A DNA stretch of 64,000 nucleotides from Anodontia alba. Lineage: Eukaryota > Mollusca > Bivalvia > Lucinida > Lucinidae. Within the stretch, counting starts at the first letter, position 1, and every line of letters begins with the position of its first letter. Positions 11,155-20,600 of the stretch are shown here, piece after piece. Position numbers and translations under genes: made by a program. Location of the stretch: positions 26,958,595-27,022,594 of the forward strand of contig OZ024823.1 in NCBI GenBank assembly GCA_964016985.1, in the 5' to 3' direction. The notes beneath the pieces are model-generated. The model did no database searches and was not told the DNA's origin. It was given only the letters and a program-made list of their open reading frames with translations.

Positions 11155-11335
11155 CGCGGCACTCAGATTTCATACATTTTGCAATTCTTTCATGAACACA
11201 GGATTTAAGTTTTTATATTAATACATCGTTTATATTTTACACCGTCAGCTAATTCGCATAAGTTATCCGCCATTTTGAATTTTTCGTCATCGAACCTTGT
11301 AACCACGTAACCGCGTGACGTAATGCTTAAGAGGT
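11155..11335 (-). promoter_or_regulatory. Putative promoter of the small gene
   Basis: On the minus strand, AAAATGGCGG (11267-11276) matches the YY1 core often found near transcription starts. A CRE-like TGACGTAA lies at 11316-11323 and several CpGs at 11281-11320, unlike the CpG-poor flanks. The first ATG is about 115 bp downstream of the YY1-like site. The function is inferred from motifs and position only. Confidence 0.45.
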
Positions 11336-11434
11336 ATTGTCAACTACCAAAGGGGAAGTCAGGTAATAAAAATAATAATGAAAATCAATAAAACAATTCA
11401 TTTATGCAAAACTCGCTCAATGAGGGGTGTTAGA

Positions 11435-11622
11435 AAAGAAATAAATTATTCCGAACCGTGCTCAAATGCCCCAGATAAAGCACAGTTGAGTTTGGGTTGT
11501 ATCCATTTGAGCACGGTTGCGCTCGCTCGCTCGTGCTCGCTCGCTCATGCTCAAATGGGTACAACCCAAACTCAACTGTGCTTTATCTTAGGCATTTGAG
11601 CACGGTTTGGAATAATTTATTT
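11435..11622. repeat. Long inverted repeat (about 85-bp arms) near the small-gene promoter
   Basis: AAATAAATTATTCCGAACCG ... CGGTTTGGAATAATTTATTT. The arms include CTCAAATGCCCCAGATAAAG and TTGAGTTTGGGTTGTA. The turn is CG-rich GCTCGCTCGCTCGTGCTCGC. A related piece is at 10,793-10,820 (GCCGTGCTTTATCTAAGG), on the other side of the small gene's first exon. Confidence 0.75.
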
Positions 11623-11639
11623 CTTAATTAAAAACCTAA

Positions 11640-11785
11640 TGTAGCAGACAACATTCTAAATATTATTTTTCAGGGAAAGTAAGACTTAGCATTTCATGTG
11701 TTGATGTTTCACATGGAATGTTGTCTTGCTGACTCTGAAAATTAACAATATCAATTTTAGAATGTCGAATGCAAATTTGGTACTT
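11640..11785. mobile_element. Hairpin MITE, GACATTTCATG family
   Basis: GACAACATTCTAAATATT and AATTTTAGAATGTCG arms, with an internal ATTTCATGTGTTGATG centre. Confidence 0.6.
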
Positions 11786-12059
11786 AATAGGTTTAATAAA
11801 AATTATTCAAATCTTGCTTAATTTATTTACCTTAAATATTTGGACACCTTAACACCTCACCATTCTGGTCCCAAAATTGCAACTGGTTCATTTTGCTACC
11901 TGTTGGTTTGTCTATAAAACTGCTGGATGTATTGCAAACAGTCTAGACCATGTTCCAACCTCTAATTCTGCAGTTTGCTCAAGCCCGTGTGTCCCAACAC
12001 TTTGAGTAAATATAGTGTTGTTTTTTTTTTCATAAAAATACATGTGGATAGTATTTACA

Positions 12060-12215
12060 CTTTAACAGCATGCTCTGGGCAAATTCAGTAGACGACAAAT
12101 TCATGATATTTGTCTTATGGCACAAAATGTCAAATTCTATTTTCTGGAAAAAAAATTTGAAAAATATCAAAATGTCATCTGAAATTTTTACCCAGTATGC
12201 TCAGCATTAAAGAGA
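12060..12215. mobile_element. Hairpin MITE, GACATTTCATG family, centre deleted
   Basis: TTTAACAGCATGCTCTGGGC and GCATGCTCAGCATTAAAG-like ends, arms with GACGACAAATTCATGATATT. Confidence 0.55.
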
Positions 12216-12421
12216 AATTTCCAATGATGCCCACAACACTATACATGTATGTGTTCCACCAGAATTCTATATGGGGTGTAGAATTCTATATGGGGTGTAC
12301 AAATGGTAAAGACCTCACTCAGACTGCCTGGCTACAGAGTAGGTCTAGGCCTTTCATGTAGACCACACAGATTATGGTTTTCCCATAATTCAACTCACTA
12401 TGTTGTTAAGATTGCAGTACA

Positions 12422-12626
12422 GGGCCCAGTTGTTCAAAACTAACAATGTTGTTAGTTAACGTATCGTTAAAACTTTGACCATTAAATATGGCATATATGC
12501 TAATATTATTGCTGAAAGCTCCTCACATTTTTTCAGCAAAAATACCTGTGAATTAGATATTGTACTTACTAGAACAGTTAACATTTTGACCACTAACGAG
12601 CTTGTTAAGTTAACGATGCTTTGAGT
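12422..12626. mobile_element. Palindromic MITE, GGGCCCAGTTGTTC family, right end lost
   Basis: Left end complete; the right arm ends at GATGCTTTGA, then unrelated sequence. Confidence 0.75.
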
Positions 12627-12642
12627 GTTTTGGATGCTTTTA

Positions 12643-12850
12643 AAAAGGCCCTTATGTCATCTGCGAGCAGCAAAGGTCCAGCTGAGCATGCACATCCATG
12701 CAGTCTGATCTGGAATCTCTATTCGTGGACATATATTACAGAATCCATTGAGTTTGTAAGCAGACAATGAAGACACTGATCAGTGTGTGTATTCAAAAAG
12801 GCTGACCTGGGCCTGCATTGTCCATAAATTGCATAAGGTCCCCTAATGTG
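12643..12850. mobile_element. MITE with AAGGCCCTTATG ends
   Basis: Same family as 516-722: AAAAAGGCCCTTATGTCATC to TAAATTGCATAAGGTCCCC, sharing GGCCTGCATTGTCCA. Confidence 0.65.
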
Positions 12851-12865
12851 TGTTGCATTGTTTGG

Positions 12866-13163
12866 TTGTATTGAGGTTTTACGGCCCAGTCAACCCAATG
12901 GGGTCATGACGAGCATGGTCAGTTTACCTAACCACACGTTTACTGGGCAGGCTTAGTCCTCTAAGCCGTTAACCAGTATTGTGCACATTCTTTCGCCAGA
13001 AAGTGACAACTGCCCTTCCTGAATCAGCGGAAGGGGCAGAATGACCGTAGAAAATATTTCATGATCAATCTCTACAAAAGAATGTTGCCGAAGTTGGCGG
13101 GGTTCGAACCCGCGACCTCCTGGTCTCTAGTCGGACGCGCATCCAACTGAGCCACCGAGGCCA
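12866..13163 (-). mobile_element. SINE family A, full length
   Basis: About 298 bp. The minus strand starts with tRNA-like GGCCTCGGTGGCTCAGTTGG (A box GGCTCAGTTGG) and B box GGTTCGAACCCC. The body and the CCCATTGGGTTGACTGGGCC tail follow. RNA polymerase III promoter boxes are inferred from the tRNA likeness. Confidence 0.88.
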
Positions 13164-13734
13164 AATGTGTGTTGCATGTCATTTGACCTACAAAACTTGT
13201 AACTATCTATGAAGCACCCTATCAAGGCTTCAGATAAGATTTGATTTCCTCCATGAGAACATACATATATCAAAATGCTAAAAAAATCTTATCAGAAGCC
13301 CTGATAATGATACTCATTAGAACTGGCTCACTGACTCATGTCTGATGCCCATCCTACTTTATTAGATACTTTTGTATAAACAAACTGCTACATACTACTT
13401 GAGACGTCCTAGATTTTGACCTCTAACCCTGTCCCTGAGCATGTCCCTGAGGTCCACAGATGTAGAATGGAAGAGAACCCTCCCAGGTACCCCCATACCA
13501 AATATGGACAGTTTCTGATAAATGGTTGCAGAGATATAAAATAAATTTGAAGTAAACTTGGTTATAGCGAGTGTTAACAGACGGAATCACGGATGAGTTG
13601 GAAGGATGGACAGATCAAAGGTACCGAAGAAAACTATATATCCATGCCGGGGTATAATTACTTCATGACTGCTGGGGCTAGAATAAAAGTGCCCCAAACC
13701 CCATTCAATAAATTTTTGTATTGTCCTCGGTCAA

Positions 13735-13930
13735 TCACTAAACATCACTTAAGCAGTTAACCAGTACTTGTACACACTTTCCCCAGAAACTGACATCTGT
13801 CCTTACTGAACTGGTGGAAGAGGGAAAATGACCATACAAATTATTTTACAGAAGTTATGTGACTGAGCTGGGATTCAAACATGCAACCACTAGATATGCA
13901 ATGTGCTGTCTACTATGCTATGATGCCTGG
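13735..13930 (-). mobile_element. Diverged SINE of family A
   Basis: Matches the body (GCAGTTAACCAGTACTTG, CAGAAACTGACATCTGTCC) and a decayed tRNA-like head around GGGATTCAAACATGCAACC. The tail is missing. Confidence 0.6.
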
Positions 13931-14110
13931 CAGACCCCTTCTGGAAAGGGATGTATGCTACAATGAAAGAATTTGCTCCCCTTTGGAGTAAATTCCTTTT
14001 TTTTTTTTTTTTTTTTAGAGTAGACCCCTTTTAGTAGAGACAAAACCAATCTGACAGAGTTAACTCCCTTGAGGATGTATCCCTTCCCACTTAAACCACT
14101 AAAACTCCTA
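13925..14110. mobile_element. MITE with AGAATTTGCTCCC hairpin
   Basis: GAAAGAATTTGCTCCCCTTT then GGAGTAAATTCCTTT, poly-T, and CCCTTGAGGATGTATCCC. Related pieces are at 2040-2180, 6590-6775 and 38880-39370. Confidence 0.55.
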
Positions 14111-14244
14111 AAACAGATGACATCTCCAATTTTTCCACAAATGACATGCTTTTCCTTCACTCTCCTCTTGGGTCTAACTGGAACCTCTTAAATTGTGAAA
14201 ACTTTTATCTGTCAGATTGTCTATGTTGTTAAATCATTAACATT

Positions 14245-14447
14245 TAGCATTCTGGGTAAAATTTTCAGCTGATGACATCTTGAAATATTTTTCTTAATTT
14301 TCCCAGGAAACAGGATTTGACATTTCATGCAAATTGTCTCCAACAGAGACAATTTTCAGGAAATGTCAAATCCTGTTTTCTGGGAAAAATATGTAAAAAA
14401 GCATAAATTTGTCGTCAGTTAAATTTGCCCAGAGAGTGGAAAAGGTT
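14245..14447. mobile_element. Hairpin MITE beside the AFTPH exon 5 donor
   Basis: CAGGATTTGACATTTCATGC + AAATTGTCTCC and its reverse form a long stem around AACAGAG; ends CATTTAGCATTCTGGGTAAA and GCCCAGAGAGTGG. It ends about 48 bp past the donor of exon 5. Confidence 0.78.
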
Positions 14448-14495
14448 AAACTTTTGTATGTTTGGCTTGACGTAGAGAATTTTAGTTTCACCTAC

Positions 14496-14648
14496 CTGAG
14501 TATAAATCTGAGTTTCGTCAGGTTTAGAAGTGTCTATGAGCGTTTCCAGTGACCTGGCATTGGATGATATTGGACCTTTTGTTGGTTCTAGCATAGTAAG
14601 ACCAGAAGCAAATATTGGCATTGATGAAGACTTCTTGTGGCCGAACAG
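14496..14648 (-). CDS. AFTPH: AFTPH exon 5, conserved MLEPTK block
   Basis: 153 nt, 51 codons, phase 0 at both ends. The acceptor is TTCTTCAG|CTG and the donor ACTCAG|GTAGGT. It contains PIFASGLTMLEPTKGP, closely like the vertebrate aftiphilin PMYAAGLGMLEPTK segment, which also follows DTRNI directly. The vertebrate protein then has a short linker and a final conserved block that I could not find on the minus strand from 14,495 to 1. Confidence 0.9.
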
Positions 14649-17600
14649 CTGAAGAACACAGATTGAAAGATCATAGGACAAGATAAGAGTGGGTATCGGG
14701 TTAATATTTTTCTTATTTCTCCATGAAAACATATGTTGTTGTTACTCATTAGAAGCGCCTCGGTGAGGCGCTTCTAATGAGTACCACTACATATGTTTTT
14801 GTGGAGAAATAAGAAAAATATCAATACTTTTGGATTGAAAAAGCGCCTTAACTAGAACTATGAAAGATTACATGAAAAGAGAGCATTCATTATGTGGACA
14901 GAAGAAACACTACAAAACAACACTGAAAGCTTCCCTGAAGAACTGGGAGAGTGCAGCTAAAGAGTGTACCACATGACAGGGACTCATCATTTTGCCTTTG
15001 AAGAATGGAGATATGTATACAGTAAATGTCCTAAAATTTCTAACACCAAGTTTCTGACAAAAATGACATAAGCAAACAGTGCAGATCCAGATCAGACTGC
15101 TCCTGAAGGAGCGTTCTGATCAGGGTCTACATTGTTTGCCATTCCACTTAAGTATTTTAAGAAACAACTGCATAAAAAGCAAAACTTACGCAAAACTAGT
15201 ATAGAATTTTAGGACCTACCGTATTGCATAGTCCAGTATAAATGAGATAATCACAAAGCCAGATACAATAACATCTCAGTTCAGCTATCATCTTCAGATC
15301 AATCCAGCTTACATGTAGCAGACAGGTTTTGCCTGAGTAAAAATAGTTTAAGCACCCCAAGTAGTTTTCCTACTGACTATTGCAAGGCAGTCCCTGTTGA
15401 AGTTCTTTGTTGTCTGTGTCTGTGGTTTCATATGTGGCATTTGTGTTGACCTTATTTGTTTCTCAGCTCTCCTTCTTTTGGTGCCTCGGGAAGGCTGTGC
15501 TTCGTGATTGTGGCTTTTCCTGGGTATCTTCCCATTTATTTCTTCATAGCGATGCTGACACTCATCAGACATCTAGGAACATACATGTATGCACAAACTC
15601 TGTAACTGATTGTAATGGTCAGGGTTATCCATGGCTGATGAACTTATAACATTGTTTGTGTTGAGGTTTTACGGCCCAGTCAACCCAATGGGGTCATGTC
15701 GAGCGCGGTCAGTTTACCTAACCACACGTTTACTGGGCAGGCTTAGTCCTCTAAGCGGTTAACCAGTATTGTGCACATTCTTTCGCCAGAAACTGACAAC
15801 TGCCCTTCTTGAATCAGCGGAAGGGAGAGAATGTCCGTAGAAAATATTTCATGATCAATCTCCACGAAAGAATGTTGCCGACCTCGGCGGGGGTTGAACC
15901 CGCGACCTCCTGGTCTCCAGTCGGACGGCGCATCCAACTGAGCCACCGAGGCCGGCTGAACTTATAACATATTTATGGAAATTATGGTAGATACCCTATG
16001 CAATAGCCTGTAAGAAATTATTCTAAAGCTGGGATCCTTGGGGAATACATAACAAATCAAAACAGAAAATAACAGACTGATTGAGCCTTTTCATGAGAAA
16101 ACCAGATTGTGAGAACTTGGCATATTAACCCTTGTCCTGCTGAATAAATTAAAATGCCACGCCCACTTCTAATTTTCAGCCAATCAGATTACTTGATCTG
16201 GATTGTTGCTATAAATTCACATAGTTAATGGTAAACAGTGCAGATCCAGAAGCCAACCGATCTGGATCTACACTGTTTGCAAAGGCATGGTATATCCGAG
16301 TTCAGCAGGACAAGAGTTAAACACAGTATATTTCATTCCAAGCTGTTTGTGGGGTTCCATTTTTTTTTTTTTGTAAATAATTATTTCAGTAGATTTAAAG
16401 AAACAAGCAGAGCACCTTGAAGCTGTTTCTTGTGCTTGCACAACTTACAACTTTATGAACCAAACATTTCCCAGGTAAAAATATCAAAAGTCAGTTCATT
16501 CTAATGTTTGAAGCATCTTGATTGACCAGAATACACTGGAACCTTTTTATAAGAAAGTTCATCATAAGACAGTTTTGGATATAAGATGGTTTAAAGGTGG
16601 ACCCCAGAAGTGTTGTATCCAAACAAATGTGTATACATTATATAGTAAAATGACCATTTATGGTCATTTTTCTATATAATCTATACATTTTTGTTTGTAG
16701 ACAACACAGTTTTTGTTTGTGTTGAGGTTTTACGGCCCAGTCAACCCAATGGGGTCATGTCGAGCACGGTCAGTTTACCTAACCACACGTTTACTGGGCA
16801 GGCTTAGTCCTCTAAGCGGTTAACCAGTACTGTGCACATTCTTTCGCCAGAAACTGACAACTGTCCTTCTTGGATCAGCGGAAGGGAGAGAATGACCGTA
16901 GAAAATATTTCATGATCAATCTCCACGAAAGAATGTTGCCGACCTCGGCGGGGGTTGAACCCACGACCTCCTGGTCTCCAGTCGGACGGCGCATCCAACT
17001 AAGCCACCAAGGCCGGCGGACAACACAGTTATCTACTTTACTATGTTTACTCTTGATCCCAGCAAAGTGTTATAAAGAGGTTGTGGTGTACTTACTATAT
17101 TTCTTGTGTCAACTTTGAGGGTATGGTAGAGATGATTGTTCCACTGTGACTGTGACCAATGATAGGTGAGGGCATTTGTTGTCTTTAACCCCCTCATGTT
17201 ATACCAAATATCAGACTCACTGAAAAATTGAAAGCATAGCATACAGTTCATATACTGAGGGTTGAGCGCAAGACTATAGTAACTCAAACATATTTTTGAA
17301 ACCCTTGTTTAGGGGCAACTTGGACCCCTTTGTAAACAATGCAAATCTAGGTGCCATTGCTCATACGAGCAATGGCACCTAAATTTTCATTGTTTACAGA
17401 AAGAAATGTTGTAATCTTCATAATGCCTTCATGGTGAGGAGATTAGGTTTGGGGAAAAACAGCCATCTGACTTACGCTAGTCTTGCGCTCAACCCTCGAT
17501 ACAGGGTTATTTTTATAGTATAAATTTGAGCACTTCCATTTTAGGCAGTATTTGTACATGAAGTAAGCAACCAAATAAATCAATAATTATATCAATCCCC

Positions 17601-20600
17601 TTATCCTGCTGTTCATGCCAATTTACTCTTTCAAGGGAAGGGGGAGGGAAGGCATACTTAAGTGCATCTCAGGACCTCCAGGAACAAGACACATCCCCTT
17701 AGTTCTAGCTTTTCTGATCAGGGAGGGAATGTGCTTTGTCACAAACCTTCATTTGTTTACATTCAAGGTCAGTCAGTGATATCATTTCCCAAATCAAAGA
17801 CAGATTTCACTATTTTCTTTTTCGCCAATGTTTTTTTTTTTTTTTTTTTTCACAGTCTCACTCTATCAGATATCATATGTTTGCCATTCATGCAGCTTCT
17901 AAGGATCCTAAAGTAACTAAACAGGATCTACCTGAACAACTTTCTATGAAAAATGTGCACAAAGAACAAATGAATCAATGCAAGAAATCAAATTCTTCCT
18001 ACAATGCACACATTGGATGCAAATTTCTTGAAGGTCTTTTTTTCTATAAGTACCTTAAACAAGCACTAGTTTGCCATGTGACTATTTAAATAATCACATG
18101 ATGGTCATGTGATCATGACTGATCCACTATTAGAAAGCCTGTTTACTGGTAAAAAGTGTGTACAAGTCTGGTGAAAAGCAAGCAACCACCAACCAGTGCT
18201 CAAATAAGGGTACCTTTTCTGAAGACCCAGATCAGAAGAAAGTACAGCAGGATAAAGGTTAAATCAATAAGAGTGTTTTTTTTTTTATTTTTATTTTATT
18301 TTAGTGCTCTTTATATGAAAACCAAAAGAACCAGCTAAGGAATATTCAGATCAACATTTTTTCTTATTTCTCCATGAAAACACATTAAGTGTCCAGTAAG
18401 CATTCTTTATAAATCTATAGCGAGCCGTTATCGGCCAGTCAGGGTAGCTGACAGGCCGTTTTGTTTGTGTTGAGGTTTTACGGCCCAGTCAACCCAGTGG
18501 GGTCATGTCGAGTGCGGTCAGTTTACTTAACCACACATTTACTGGGCAGGCTTAGTCCTCTCAGCGGTTAACCAGTATTGTGCACATTCTTTTGCCAGAA
18601 ACTGACAACTGCCCTTCTTGAATCAGCGGAAGGGAGAGGATGACCGTAGAAAATATTTCATGATCAATCTCCGATAACGGCCCGCTATAGATTTACAAAG
18701 AATGCTAGCTGGGCACATGTAATCATTAGAATTGCCTGCCAATTGATTCCAAAGAATACCCACATCATAGGTTTCTGTTCCAAGAAATAAGGAAAACACA
18801 AGAGGCCCATGGGCCACAGGCCGCTCACCTGAGTGACATAGCCACTGCAGATATGCAGATGTTATGCAACATTTTTCCAATCCTATCATTGCAACTAATG
18901 AAAAGATCATCATTTAAGCAGTTCTTAATTTTGAAGAAGAATATATATGGCATGACAGTCAATGGAGCGTGATCATTTGAACAAACTCTCAATCACATTT
19001 CAATAGTAAGATCAATGTGAAATTTGGTGGCAAATGGCTAAGTGGTTTCAGAAGAATCATGATTTTATAGATGTTAACAGCTCAGTGGCAGGGAAATATA
19101 ATAAACATAAACAAGATGGCAGCCATCTTAGATTTCCAATCAGAATGACTTTAGCTACTGCTGATCTACAAGTCACCTCGATACTTCCAATGAACTTTGA
19201 GTCAATTGCCCTTTCGGTTCAGGAGAAAGCGTTCAAAACAGATTTTCAAATGGACGCCATGGCCGCAATTTGGGATTTCCTATCACAACGATTTGAGCTA
19301 TTTTTTTTTTTATCTACAAGTCACCCCTATGCTTCCTACCAAGTTTCGAGTCAACTGGCCTTTCAGTTCTTCAGAAGAAGGGAAAAATAGATTTTCAAGA
19401 TGACCACCATCTTGGATTTTCCGATTGGAACAATTTTAGCTATTTTTATATCTACAAGTCATCCTGATGCTTCCTACCAATTTTCAAATCAACAGGCTAT
19501 TTGGTTCAGGGAAATAAGCGAAAAAAAAGAGTTTCAAGATGGTCGCCATGGTGGCCATCTTGGATTTCCGATCCTAACAATTTAAGCTATTTTAGATCTA
19601 CAGGTCACCCCAATGCTTCCTACCAAGTTTCGAGTCAAATGGCCTTTCAGTTCAGGAGAGGAAGCGAAAAATAGATTTTCAAGATGGCGGTCATGGTGGC
19701 CATCTTGGATTTCTGATAGGGAGGATTTTAGCTATTTTTGATCTGCAGGTCACCCTGATGCTTCCTACCTACTTTAAAGTCAATAAGGCTTTCAGTTCAG
19801 GATGGCGGCCATCTTGGATTTCCAATCGGAACGATTTTAGCCACTTTTGATCTGTAAGTCACCCCGATGCTTCCTTCCAAGTTTCAAGTCAATTGGCTTT
19901 TGGGTTTTGGAGTAGAAGCGAAAAAAAAAATTTCAAGATGGCCACCATGGCGGCCATCTTGGATTTCCGACCAGCAGGATTTTAGCTATTTTTGTTCTAC
20001 AAGTCACCCTGATACGTCCTACCAAGTTTGGAGTCAACTGGCCTTTCGGCTCAGGAAATGAAGTGAAAAATAGATTTTCAAGATGGCGGCCATGGCAGCC
20101 ATCTTGGATTTCCAATCGGAACGATTTTAGCTATTTTTGATCTACAAGGCACCCTGATGCTTCCTACCAAGTTTGAGTCAATTGGCATTTGGGTTTATTA
20201 GAAGAAGCGAAAAATATATTTTCAAGATGGCTGCCTTGGTGGCCATCTTAGATTTATGATTGACACAATTTTAGCTATTTTTGATTTACAAGTCACCCCA
20301 ATGCCTCCTACCAAGTTTTGAGTCAACTGGTCTTCCTGAGTGCAGGAGAAGAAGCGAAAAATAGATTTTCAAGATGGCCGCCATTGTGGCCATCTTGGAT
20401 TTCCAATCAGAACTTTTTTAGCTATTTTTGATCTACAAGTCACCCTAATGCTTCCTACTAAGTTTCGAGTCAATTGACTTTTGGGTTTAGGAGAAGAAGC
20501 AAACAATAGCTTTTCAAGATGGCAGCCATGGCAGCCATCTTGGATTTATGATCAGCATGATTTTAGCTATTTTTGATCTACAAGTCACCTCAATGCTTCC

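Noticed and set aside
14100..14200. Last AFTPH exon (minus-strand KRRVKEKHV stretch)
   Set aside because: No similarity to the expected C-terminal block, and it overlaps a MITE arm.
12866..17016. Possible tRNA genes (A box and B box, tRNA-like folds)
   Set aside because: Each is followed by the same SINE body and tail and many copies are diverged, so they are SINE heads.
17662..18089. 84- and 117-aa ORFs as a real gene
   Set aside because: Both rely on Phe runs from a poly-T tract, and no domain or splice context supports them.
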